Assembly: GCA_021018995.1 (NCBI GenBank)
Contig: CM037591.1
Location: forward strand, 75,419,901-75,483,900
Direction: 5' to 3'
Origin: Chloranthus sessilifolius
Taxonomy: Eukaryota > Streptophyta > Magnoliopsida > Chloranthales > Chloranthaceae
Length of the DNA: 64,000 bases
Shown: piece by piece, positions 24,890 to 34,577 of the stretch
How positions within the stretch are numbered: position 1 is the first letter of the stretch
How the letters are laid out: each line of letters opens with the position of its first letter
Position numbers and translations under genes: made by a program
The notes under the pieces: generated by a model
Database searches by the model: none
Seen by the model: only the letters and a program-made list of their open reading frames with translations
Told to the model about the DNA's origin: nothing

Positions 24890-25154
24890 CTTCATGCACT
24901 ACAAATCAAGTTCTTTTGCTGCTATATGTGCATCCATTTCAAACAATTCATAAAATTTTCCCATCTGCTCCATAAAGATGAAATAGTTATAAAAAAATCA
25001 TACATTGGTACTTCTCTTATAATTGGTACTAAATCAACTGCAGTGATACCTTGAAAAAAAGAACCTTGTCCATATGCTTTGACTTGAACTCCCACCATTG
25101 TCTCTATAGACCCCAGATGCTAGTAAATAAAGAATGAACTAAATAAACCACCCA

Positions 25155-25447
25155 GCATATCGAGTTGTGTCCACTTCCCAATTCCACCAGAGTTGTGAGC
25201 CAATTATAGTCTTCCTCTGACCCACCAAATCCTACACAAAACACTAGATTTTGGCATCAACTCGTCAAATGTATCTATATATGTAGATTACTTGGAGCAA
25301 TCACCTGTAACCAGAATGCTGAAACAGGTACATCATACTCCTGCAATTGATCCCAAACACGGCTTACAGATTATGTGCCACCTTGCATTCCATCCACACT
25401 ACCGGAAATGATCCAATTTGGAAGCTCGGGATGTCTCCCAATGGTTT
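25155..25447 (-). pseudogene. GH31 sulfoquinovosidase-like (YihQ family) exon relics
   Basis: Two exons. 25305-25447 (acceptor TATAG, donor GTGATT) reads HPELPNWIISGSVDGMQGGT, a TAA stop where Glu is expected, then SVSRVWDQLQEYDVPVSAFW and LQ. 25155-25231 (acceptor TGTGTAG) reads DLVGQRKTIIGSQLWWNWEV and DTTRYAGW. This is the conserved central part of the plant GH31 proteins related to bacterial YihQ ('AFWLQDWVGQR...GSQLWWNWEVD'). The next exons are missing. Instead, the MSH6 fragment begins within about 40 bp, so two unrelated genes are butted together. Confidence 0.75.
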
Positions 25448-25448
25448 C

Positions 25449-25818
25449 TATAAAGTCATAAACAAAAATAATGATGAAAAAAATACATTTGTAAAGTCAT
25501 AAACAATGGATAGTTATATGTAAAGTCATAAACAAAATAATGATGAAAAAAATACATTTGTAGAAGTTTACATGTTATAACTAGTTTTTTTTTAACTCAA
25601 TAATTGTTCATCTAGTTTTCAGTGTATGACAACTTAGCAGTGGTCACCCGGTATAAGGGTTTACGGTAACCCAGTCAATATAAAATATTGACTCAAGTGC
25701 AGCTGATAGACCCAGATGTCCAATTTCATTACATCGACACCCCCTTGGCCCCCATCTTAAATGGTCGCAACTTAAAACAGAATTAAAAGAAGAACAAAAA
25801 AAGAAAAAACAAGGAAAT
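25449..25818. repeat. Non-coding, with short direct repeats
   Basis: Contains three or four copies of TAAAGTCATAAACAA and AATAATGATGAAAAAAATAC between 25450 and 25570. Nothing else recognised. Confidence 0.5.
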
Positions 25819-25939
25819 TCAAATTAGAGACTTTATCCTGCCAAGGGAGAGGATCTCCATGATGTCAAGCAGAATAATATCTTTACCAAAGGAAATTGGA
25901 GAATGAAATTTAAACTTAAAGGGGTAAATCTTCCTCTTA

Positions 25940-26200
25940 CCCTTGGCTAAGCTGGTAAGGGATCTAAGTGGCTGGAGTCTGAAGGTGTACAATTTGGCAA
26001 ATGAAAGGGAGGCCACTATTGTTGGAATATTTAGGGGGAATTGGAGTAACATATTGTGGAATATTTGTCTACGAAGGAACATGAAGGGAGATGAAGCAGA
26101 GAGCTTTTGCACTTTGCTGAAGACCCTGTGTGACTCTGCAAAACCAATTGCCAAAGTAGTGACAGAAGGGTTTAGATGCCTGGGAAACACATGGGTTTCT
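25940..26200 (+). pseudogene. Possible LINE ORF2 remnant
   Basis: The plus-strand frame has KVYNLANEREATIVGIF and WNICLRRNMKGDEAESFCTL, followed by LKTL. This resembles the LINE region 'LY.LA..K.A.V......W......RRNL.D.E...F..LL..L' that precedes zf-RVT. The match is by pattern only and there is no upstream RT, so it is tentative. It runs opposite to the host-gene relics around it. Confidence 0.35.
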
Positions 26201-26229
26201 CGGTCAGGTCATTCTACATGCTCTATATC

Positions 26230-26905
26230 GAAGCCAAGAGCTTCGTCTCACCCACTTCATCCCAGCATAAAGGTGATCTACAACTCTTATCATATAAAGC
26301 TTCATCCCAGCATAAAGTCACTCATCATTGACTATATTGAATGAAATCAAGAGACCCATTTCAGAAATTCTATGATTAATTGAAAAAAGATAAGACATTT
26401 CAAAGGAAACATTATTTTTGGGATTGGGAAAAACATAACTGAAATTGGGCAAGAACAGATGGCCAGTCACTTATTTTTAATATATTGAATGGTATCAGGA
26501 GACCCATTTCATAATTTCGAGATCAAATGAAATCAGGTAAGAACAAATGGGCAGTCACTTGTTGATATATTAAATGAAATCAGGAGACCCATTTCATAAA
26601 TTCGAGATCAAATGAAATTGGGCAAGGACAGATGGGCAGTTGGTTGTTGACTATATTGAATGAAATCAAGAGACCCATTTTAGATATTCGACAACAAATG
26701 AAAATTGACATTTGAAAGTAAACATGGGTTTTAGCAATTGGAAAAACATAACTAAAATTGGGTAAGCACAGATGGGCATTTGGCAGTTAATTGTTATTGA
26801 CCATATTGAATGAATCAAGAAACCCATTTCAGACATTAGACCACAAATGAAAAAACATTGCCCTTTCAAAGTAAATATGGATTTTACTGAAAGGTATTCC
26901 ATCAT
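26230..26905. repeat. Minisatellite, about five units of 86-150 bp
   Basis: The block TATATTGAATGAAATCAAGA followed by GACCCATTT recurs at about 26333, 26481, 26566, 26652 and 26802, each followed by ATTCGA.A.CAAATGAAA and ACAGATGGGCAGT. Two short (about 86-bp) and two long (about 147-bp) periods alternate with a central insertion. Two copies of TTCATCCCAGCATAAAG lie just upstream. Confidence 0.7.
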
Positions 26906-28403
26906 CTTTTTTACATAATAATATTATCGTCAAACACAATTCAAGGAAGATTATCTAGATCCACAAGCAGTGAAAGAGACTTGAGACCTAGTTGGACTAA
27001 GATACACATGGCTTTTACATCCAAAGGCAACAAAAGATGAGCCAGAGAGTGAACTTCATAGCCTAACAGCTTAGACAAAGAGCTCCACACCACTAATTTA
27101 TAGCTTGAGACAGAAAAGCCCAGTTCAAAGTGTATGGCAATGATAACATGCTTTTAATTGTGTCTGAACATTATAACTTCATCCATCAAAATTTTGGTTC
27201 TAATTATAACAAATAGTCAATGTAAATTAGCAGCATACTGCATGACAAACTTGAAATCAAACTGAACTACTAAGCAATTTCCATCTGGTGTGTGATCAGA
27301 ATTAATGAAAAACATTTACATAAATAAAATTGAGAGCATCTAATATGCATATAACTCAGCTTTTAAATCAGACTGCAGGATAACCACAAAAGGAAAAGGG
27401 AAAATTCTAGACTAAATATGCAATATTAGAATAATATTATATAAGTGTGCATAAGTTTCATTTTGGGACTTAAGAGTAAATGCATCCAAATAGTGCTCAT
27501 GTATTTAATCATAGCAATCAAACCAACTTCCATCCAAACATTGAAGAAATAAATGGTTCATCATACAACCAGCTTCCTTGCAAACCACGCATCACTATAG
27601 TGCTCATGTATTTATTCACAACAATCCAACAACATGCTTTCATAGTAAAATCGTGAAGCAGCTACAAATGTGGGCGCAAAGTAACAAAAACCCATTATTT
27701 CCTAATGTCACTGAAGAGAAGAGTTGAAGAAAAAATCCCTAGCATATCTAACCAATCACTAGGAACATAAGCATTTACATGTCTTCATAAATGTAAAATG
27801 TACAATTACGCTTGCCCTCTATCTAACAAAGATACTCCATATAATAAAAACTGCACCGCTATTAAAAACAGCAATGGCACTGAGGGGAAGAGGTGAACAA
27901 CAAAAAAATAAATCCCTGGCCTATTGAACCAATCACTAGGAATGTAAACCTCTATGCATCCTCATATATCTAAAATGTACATGCTACTATGCTAAGCTTT
28001 CCTTCTATCTAAAAAGGATACTAAATATTTTTAAAAATAGAACACTATTAAAAATAGCATTGTTCAATACCTCATTTACTAACTAGATGACCTTATTAGT
28101 CTCTGTGTTCGGTAATGACATGTGTCCTTTATCTAAATTGAATAGCTTCCCCTCTTACAACAACAAAACCTCATTATTGATGAAATCTTCCTATACAAAA
28201 CCATACATCGAAAGGAGCCTCTCATAATCCTCCCAACATCTTAGCCTACTGCCAACACCTAACCACAACCATTTAAACCAACAGTATAATAGCAAACTAT
28301 GGGCAAATCAAAATATAATGAAATGAATCAATATAAGGAGGAAAGCTTTATACAATATAATGAAACGAATCAAAATATGGGCAAAATGAATACCTGGTAA
28401 GAG
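26906..28403. repeat. Non-coding; contains a tandem duplication of about 170-180 bp
   Basis: 27711-27890 and 27890-28070 are diverged direct copies: each has ATCCCT(A/G)GC, ACCAATCACTAGGAA, TAAAATGTACA, TCTATCTAA and ATTAAAAA.AGCA.TG in order. The rest (26906-27710, 28070-28403) shows no gene or recognisable element. Confidence 0.5.
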
Positions 28404-28409
28404 CTGAAA

Positions 28410-29320
28410 TCATTGTTGGCTGCCAGCTTTAGGGTTTGGTTGTTGCTGTTGCTGTTGCTATTGCTATTGAATCTGCAGCAGAAGGCTGACAGCAAATTGT
28501 ACAGTTGATTGATACCTTTGGTTTTTATCAGTCTCACCCTCTGATGAGTTCCCACTGAGCAGACGAGAGTGCGATTGTAATTCTTGAACGACTAGGAAGC
28601 TCCATATTTATCGTTCCTAACGACATGCCCGTTTGAATCGTGATAGATTCCCTCGCACTGGCGGATGAAGTAGTAGGTTTTGGTTGTGGCTGAAGTACTG
28701 GTGAACGGAATATCGCTGCAGCATCTGCTGTCTGCATCATACCATAGTTCTTCTGGGACGAGTGAGAAGCATCAAACTAATATTGTTGGTTGGCATGGGT
28801 GACCGTAAAATGTCCACCTTGCGTCGGATTTCCAAATCTATTCATTGGTCTGGAAGATACATTAGCAGGGTCTGGAACTTGGGTGGCACCTGAACCAACT
28901 TGGGCAGAATGCTTGGGACCATTTGCAGCATTTGTATAACTTGGGTATTGAGAGAAAGGCGGTGGCTGGCTGTTAAATGGATGCCCATACTGTTGAGATA
29001 TATGACTTGATTGCTCTTCTCTTGAAAGATGCTCTTGCCCCCTCCCATGAGATTGAATCACTTTATCAGGAGTCATAGAGGAAGGAAATGAAGTTTGCCT
29101 TCCAGAAGAGCTCATTGGTAGCTGAGCAAAGCTTGAAGCAGTAGATTGCAAATTGGAATGTATATTGGGAGGTAGTAAGGCAGCTAAAGTAGCAATAAGT
29201 TCGGGAGTCAAGAAAACTCCAACTAGAGGTATAGCATCAGCATTGCTAGTATACTCTTGGGGAACAGACTGCATTGTCTGTGATTCATCTCCATGTGGTA
29301 TTAATATTGCAACCTTGACA
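28410..29320 (-). pseudogene. FPA: FPA (flowering-time RNA-binding protein) C-terminal relic
   Basis: Corresponds to the disordered C-terminal part of FPA, a spen-family nuclear protein acting in RNA 3'-end formation and flowering. Open sequence from about 29320 reads SVPQEYTSNADAIP and GVFLTPELIATLAALLP, the FPA signature, then Ser/Gln/Pro-rich sequence to QQY, a TAG, FDASHSSQKNYGMM and QPQPKPTTSSASARE. A one-base shift near 28600 moves to VQELQSHSRLLSG, SEGETDKNQRYQSTVQFAVS and LLLQIQ, where two of the poly-Gln codons have become TAG. The FPA ending 'KNQRYQSTLQFAANLLLQIQQ' is unmistakable. RRM and SPOC domains are absent. Upstream is a TA microsatellite. Two kinds of lesion show it is dead. 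Confidence 0.82.
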
Positions 29321-29345
29321 TCACAAGTTCAATCTCACCTTAGAC

Positions 29346-29347
<2 letters not shown>

Positions 29348-29377
<30 letters not shown>
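29348..29377. repeat. (TA)n microsatellite
   Basis: About 15 uninterrupted TA units, 30 bp before the start of FPA-like coding sequence on the minus strand. Confidence 0.95.
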
Positions 29378-29378
<1 letters not shown>

Positions 29379-29616
29379 CATGACTTCTCTGCCCTAAGAA
29401 GATACTTTGTTCAGATAGAAAAGCTGATGTCTTCAGCACCATCTCTTGTCTACAAGATATAATGCAAACAATTTTTTATTTTTTATTCCATTTTTTCCGG
29501 TTTTTTTTTCATTTTCCTTTTTTTCAGATGGCATTTCGCGACATCTATGAGATGCTAGTGGGTTTCAAATTGAAGGAACTGCTAGAGACAATATGAGGAT
29601 TATATAGAGGACTCAC

Positions 29617-29814
29617 GGCAAGAATCCTTTCAATGACAATCAAATGTTCAGTGGATAGCATTTCACCATGCTCTGAAGGTCTGTATATTTCAAAATTAGA
29701 GGCCCTTCGAGTATATAATATCTCTTGAGAAATGGTAAACATGTTGAACAACTGAATGAATTCTGTGCATTGCTTTATGCTACTCAGTGTAGGAAGAAAC
29801 TCACAAGCATCTTG
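29617..29814 (-). pseudogene. Unidentified 66-codon exon with intact splice sites
   Basis: On the minus strand, acceptor ATTTAG at 29815 and donor GTGAGT at 29616 bound 198 nt open in one frame. It reads QDACEFLPTLSSIKQCTEFI, then FNMFTISQEILYTRRASNFE, IYRPSEHGEMLSTEHLIVI and ERILA. Length divisible by three, good splice sites and non-repetitive, charged composition suggest a real exon of a host gene. I do not recognise the family. It lies between the FPA and VMA12-like relics, same strand. Confidence 0.4.
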
Positions 29815-29829
29815 CTAAATGAAGTAAAA

Positions 29830-31600
29830 GAGAGGAAAAATAAAGGTATTTAAAAACAGGATTTCATGCAAGAGTTGATCGAGTCTATCGATGAAAATGG
29901 CGACAAGATGACTGAAATGGAGATTGTGCTATCTTATGGAAAAGTAACAGGAAAGGCAGAATTGCCCTTTTGTTTTTTATGAATTATCCTGCTTTAGCTT
30001 CATGTTATGGTGAGCATCAGTGTAGGAAGAGATTGGTTCAATTGCGAAGCAAAAAGATAATGGAGAGCTTCTTACAGTTGAAAATATCTAAGCAATGAAG
30101 TATGCATCAAAGTCAATTTTCCATAGTTACTACATAGAAAGGAAGAAAAACAAAAAGAAACAAGAACCACAAAATGAAACATTTTTATCTGAACCCATCT
30201 CTTTTGGATTCAGGTTGCTGACGAACTGATTCGCTTGCCAAGTGTTTCACCCTTCATATTGAGGAAATCATGAAGTATATAATTATCAATGATAAGAATA
30301 ATTAAGTAATTTACAAATATAACCAAAAATCTCAAGAGCTGGCCATGGTTGTTTGGGAGTTTATAACCTAATCTAAGGGAACTGTTCCAATGACAATAGA
30401 TCTCTCCCAAGTAAACAAATACTAAACCTGCTCCAGGTCCTCTCTGTTATAAACTAGGTTTGTTAAAAAAAATTAGATTCTAATCTTCAATATCCGATGG
30501 CACAATTGCAGATGCACCTAGGTTTTAGAACCTAAGTTCTGATACTATGTTACAGCAAGAGCTTGAAGGCATGCATATCTATTCTACACGCATTGAACTA
30601 TAATTTGGCTGAATTTTTTTTGTTGAAACAATTAGTCATACTAGTTATCTATCAAGTCTTACTAATTTAAGGTTTTTCGGAAATTGCCTTTTCTTTAAAA
30701 GTCTTTCATGCTCTTCACACATCAAATACCAATAATTTAGCTATCATTCTATTTTCATGCTAAACTTTATTGTATAAGCCAGGATATAACGAAACCTGTA
30801 ACCTTATATACTTTAGAGATTATAAAATCCAGCTTTTGGTAACCATTTTGGTTACGGAATTTTACAAATATCCTTTTATGAAAAGAAAATTATTTAACTT
30901 GGCATTCATCATAAATCGCGTCATTTCTCTTCTTTTTACTGTTTCTGATAACTAAAAATTAAAATAAAATAAAATAAAAAAAAAAAAAATCAAATTTGCA
31001 ATCAAATAAACAAAAAAAATCAATACCTCACTAAAACAACATAAATGGACTCAAATTTTCCAAAAAGAAAAAAAATTCACGTAAATATATTAAAAGGATT
31101 ATTTAAAGAAAATTTAAGCAAAAAATCTCAATCAACCAAAAATAATAAAAAATTAAACTACACAAACAAGTATTAATCGAAATGGATTAAAAGTAGAATT
31201 TCTCATAAAATTTAGCTAAAAAAATGACAAAAAAATATCAAATAGAATAGTTTGATTAGAAACTTTTGATTAGAACTTTTGATTAAGAGACTAGAAGTTT
31301 TAATTATTTAGAAATAAATAAATTAAAATATAATCTAAGAAATAAATCTAAAAAAAAATAAAAATAATAATTAGATATTACTACGCTCAAGCTCTATAGA
31401 GCCGAGCTAGAGCTGAGTAGATTTAGGCTCGAATATAAAAGAGCTCGGATGGAATATAAAAGAGCCAATCTCAAGCTAAGCATGACTCGGCTCATTGAGA
31501 GCCCTACAAGCAATCTTCCGCAAAAACAAATCTACGAAACAAAACAAAGAAAACCTAAAGTGGAAACTCAATGCCAGATAAAGAAGAAGAAGAAGAATTA
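29830..31600. other. No gene recognised; AT-rich
   Basis: Includes A-rich low complexity at 30955-31370 and, at 31385-31510, a GAGCTCGG/GCCGAGC-type stretch ending in GAGAGCCCTA, which resembles the end of a hAT-type MITE. Nothing else could be named. Confidence 0.35.
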
Positions 31601-32134
31601 ATCCTTAGACAATTGCCTTGGCAACTACAAGTAAGCAATGCGTACCAAACTCTAGCTAATCTTTATACGAGGAGAAAGGTTCACTGGCCTCCTTCGGCAT
31701 TATATCTTTAACCAGCTCTTAATATGCATTCCTCTCCAACATTTCTTTGAGTTTTCTCAATCAATCCTTCAACTCTTTGCTCTGAAATCAACAACAAAAA
31801 TTATCAAACATAAAATTTAAAATAAATAATTAACTGAAATTGAAAACCAATTGATTAGAGTACCCTTTCTTTAGTTTTAGGGCTAGAAAACACGAAATCG
31901 GAGCCAGAGAAGAGGTGGAGGAGAGTAGGTCTAGTGGAAGAAGGAGATGCAGACCAGTAATCTCTGAGGGATTTGTATGGAATCAAAGTTTGAGAGGAGA
32001 GGTTCAAAGCCATTTCTCGTCCTTCCTTGCTGAGAAAGTGGATTTTGTGATGCGGGGAGTAGAAAGGAGCGGATGGTTTCGTTGTTTGCAATGATGAGGC
32101 TGCTTGATATCGAAGCCGAAGGTGTGTCGGCCAT
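31600..32134 (-). pseudogene. VMA12-like V-ATPase assembly factor relic
   Basis: Relic of a Vma12/TMEM199-type ER protein that helps assemble the vacuolar H+-ATPase. Exon 1 starts at ATG 32134: MADTPSASISSSLIIANNET then IRSFL, shifts frame near 32050, and continues KEGREMALNLSSQTLIPYKS, LRDYWSASPSSTRPTLLHLF and SGSDFVFSSPKTKE up to about 31862. Exon 2, after acceptor GATTTCAG at 31782, reads SKELKD-stop-LRKLKEMLERNAY-stop-ELVKDIMPKEASEPFSSYKD-stop-LEFG. It matches the family pattern 'EELK.RL.KL.E......Y.ELVKD..P.....PFSSYKDQ..FG' but has three stops. The membrane-spanning C-terminus is absent. Confidence 0.75.
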
Positions 32135-32539
32135 GTTGGTGTCTTCCTTGTTAAATTGTTTCATATTTTTAGGGTTTTGGAGGGGTGGAATGGTGCGTTT
32201 GCATAGATTTGAAGAAGGAGAAGAAGAAGATCGACCAACCTCGATTTCCGGCGAGCTAGGGTTTCTATGGAGTTGGCTTTGCAGAGCTTTGAAGAATGAT
32301 AAGAAGAAGATCTGGAGATCGGAGCTTCTCACGGTCTGAATCCCCAATTCATGCACCAAAACCTCCTTCAATAACGAATGAATCCGCAGCCGGGGCATTG
32401 CTTCGCGATGATCAGTGGAAAATGGATTTCATTTTTTGCAGGGAGAGGGAGAGGGAGATCGGTTTTGTTAGAGAGATAAAAGAGAAAAGAGATATATATA
32501 GTTTTCGAATTAGGGCTTCTTCTGGGTCAGCCCGATTTG
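32135..32539 (-). promoter_or_regulatory. Likely 5' UTR/promoter of the VMA12-like relic
   Basis: On the minus strand CTATATATATCTC (about 32490-32502) is a TATA box, followed by a CTCCCTCTCCC pyrimidine tract and about 300 bp of leader before ATG 32134. This suggests that the copied piece included the promoter of its source gene. Plus-strand frames over it (32073-32339, 32296-32568) look fortuitous. Confidence 0.35.
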
Positions 32540-32672
32540 CACTAGATGCCCACACGACAGTGTTTTAACTTCAAAACCCACTGTTTTAGGGAGTGGAATA
32601 TTACACCACTATTTCAAGCAGTGGTTTATTTTATATTGCTACAGTGGGTTTTCCCTCATTTTGACGTAGTGT
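32540..32672. mobile_element. CACTA-like terminus or small MITE
   Basis: The inverted right end reads CACTACGTCAAAATGAGG and the left CACTAGATGCCCACACG. In between, CCACTGTTTTA/ACAGTGGGTTTT/GCAGTGGTTTA repeats occur in both orientations, like CACTA subterminal repeats. No convincing 3-bp TSD was found. It lies at the outer edge of the gene-fragment block. Confidence 0.4.
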
Positions 32673-33062
32673 GCCGAACTCCTGCGATATGCTTCTCGGA
32701 ATGTGGAAGAATATTTGTCATGGCAAATGGAAGGGGCCTCTGTGAAATGGACGTCGTGAAATTGGCGGAGCGGACCTGGATTAAGTGGCTTCAATAGGCT
32801 AGCTAGGATTTCAAGATGATTCATTCTTATTCCCTGCAGGATTTCCTGTATAATCTAAAGGCCATGGAGTCTGCGAGTGGGTTTTAATTTTCAAGTAGTA
32901 TAGCAGTTTTTTTTGGGTCTCTTTTTTCTATCCCCTTTTCGGATGGGGGTGATGGCGATGCCGAGGGACAGCCTAGTGGCTTTCTGTTTGTATTCTTCCT
33001 TTGATTTTTATTCCCTATAACTTCATACGTTAATTATCAAAAAAAGAAAGAAAAAAAAAAAC
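32673..33062 (+). other. Possible LINE 3' end with poly-A
   Basis: No clear protein. A 3'-UTR-like segment rich in T (GGCTTTCTGTTTGTATTCTT) is followed by AATTATCAAAAAAAGAAAG and a poly-A run to 33060, as at the 3' end of plant LINEs. Confidence 0.3.
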
Positions 33063-33381
33063 ACACAAGCACCCTAGAGTGGGCAATGGCTTAGCTCGAT
33101 CCTTCACAACCCCAAGGCCATGAGTAATTTCCTAGTTGAGCTACGCAACACTTAGGAACAGAAAGATATAAAGGAGACTATCCTCCTCTGCCATTATTAG
33201 TACCCCACATGGCCATGGCCTCGGCCTCCTGCCACATACCCGAACACCCACTAATGGTCGTTAATGTATGGGCGTTCATGGGCAGAGGAGTCAGTCATCA
33301 AACCAGAGAGGTTCATCAAATACATGGGCCACCATTACAAGCTCATACCACTTGCAACTCATTTGTTCCCATTGGCTTTGG
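33063..33381. other. No gene recognised
   Basis: Moderately GC-rich unique-looking sequence. Two overlapping plus-strand frames (33209-33394, 33268-33459) run into the adjacent transposon and match nothing I know. Confidence 0.4.
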
Positions 33382-33389
33382 GGTCTCTC

Positions 33390-34136
33390 CATAGCGACAA
33401 GTCGGCGAGTCGGCAATGAAATCGGCATGGGAAAAGTCGGGAAATTTCGGCAAAATTGAAAAAAAATCGGTAAACATTCGGTAAAAGTTGGGAATTATAA
33501 AAAAATATGAAAAAATATGAAATATTAATGAAAAAGTTTTAAACTAATAATATTTATTACAAGTTAAATTTGTTATATATTATATTATAAATGTGCTATA
33601 GATTATATTATATTATGTTATAATATAATTTAATATTAACTTATAACAGTATAAAATATTATATTTTATTATATTACAAGATAATATAATAATATTATCT
33701 TATTATATCATAAAATAATATAATAATATATTAGATTATATTATATAATAATCTACAATTGTAGCTGTACCACTGTAGCTTAGGCTGTAGCTTGCATTGT
33801 AACTCAGTAAGTCTAGACTTGTAGACTGTACTAAGCTAGTAGGCTACTGATTAGTGATTAGGCTGGAGCAACTAGCTTCTTTAAAAAGTAGAAGAGGAAG
33901 AAGACACTCCAAAGAAGAGAAGAAGAAGAAGAAGAAGAAGAGCCAGTGGGAGAGTGTGAGAGCCAATCGGTGCAGCTGCCTTATCTTTAAAATATGGGTT
34001 TTATAACCAATTTTTATTTATTTTTATTTACGGAGGCAGTTAGTCCGCCAAATCACCGACTCGCTGATTCGGCAATTTGGCCGTCTAAGCACCGATTACA
34101 TTGTACGAGTTAAAATCGGCGATGTTTGTCACTATG
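33390..34136. mobile_element. Non-autonomous TIR element, 747 bp, TSD GGTCTCTC
   Basis: Ends CATAGCGACAAG and, inverted, CATAGTGACAAA, flanked by perfect 8-bp repeats GGTCTCTC at 33382-33389 and 34137-34144. Subterminal TCGGCGAGTCGG / CCGACTCGCTG sequences are also inverted. The middle is AT-rich with a (GAA)n tract at 33911-33942. The 8-bp TSD suggests hAT; a 9-bp reading (Mutator) is possible because a G precedes both copies. Confidence 0.8.
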
Positions 34137-34144
34137 GGTCTCTC

Positions 34145-34577
34145 TTCGACTCGGCCTTGCCTAAAGGAGTCAAGCCAGAAGCGTTTTCCCTTTTTATTGT
34201 TCGAATTAAGCGTTTTCCATATCTTTGGTGATTATTAATATGATCTCATGACCCAAAATTTTACCTCTACACTAGGACATAGAATTTCGTATTACACGCA
34301 TCCCTAGGCATTAAGTTGACTTACATCTCTTAGACTGACTTTGTGATTGAGGGTCGTTAAAATTAAGAGCCAAAATTTTCTTTTAATAATTTTTTTTATT
34401 TTTAGTACTGATTATCTCATACAAGGCAACTTCAAAGTTAATTTCAACTTCAACTCAATAAAATCCATCACGACGTAAAGATTCATTAACTAAAGAGTAA
34501 TCCATCATAAATTAAATAAGAAATAATATCCACCAACCATCAATATCAGAAATGTCAGAACATCAACCTATGAAGTA
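34145..34577. other. No gene recognised
   Basis: AT-rich sequence between two transposons with no supported features. Confidence 0.4.

Larger units (their letters stand above)
22400..25120 (-). pseudogene. MSH6: MSH6-like mismatch repair gene fragments, rearranged
   Basis: Relics of the MutS-homologue MSH6, which recognises mismatches as the MSH2 partner. In coding order: QWWEFKSKHMDKVLFFK (to a donor at 25049); exon 24890-24964, MGKFYELFEMDAHIAAKELD, with the FYE mismatch-binding motif and a TAG where Gln is expected; exon 23744-23805, EQTETLDKLE...EMGSKDK; exon 23302-23496, VVKREICVVVTKGTLTEGEM...CVVDVSTSRFMLGQ. Then, after a gap and a MITE, ISELVNAGENGNSTLSALGG, PCSGF, LDAAVLGNLEIFENSRNGG, and around 22400-22500 LDHCVTPFGKRLLKNWLAR and, one base shifted, ERQEAVA. 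Introns with GT/AG are kept. The exon after 'LQYMK' and the 'GDDSE...' region are missing, and the N-terminal tail and ATPase domain are absent. Clearly non-functional. Confidence 0.85.

Noticed and set aside
22400-25120. A working MSH6 gene
   Set aside because: Stops, frameshifts, missing exons, no ATPase domain, and a GH31 exon fused at its upstream edge.
28410-29320. A working FPA 3' end with a slightly early stop
   Set aside because: An in-frame TAG after QQY, a later frameshift and two TAGs in the Gln tract occur together, and the RRM/SPOC part is absent upstream.
32073-32568. Two plus-strand frames as a divergent gene
   Set aside because: They overlap the leader and promoter of the VMA12-like relic on the other strand and have no known domain.
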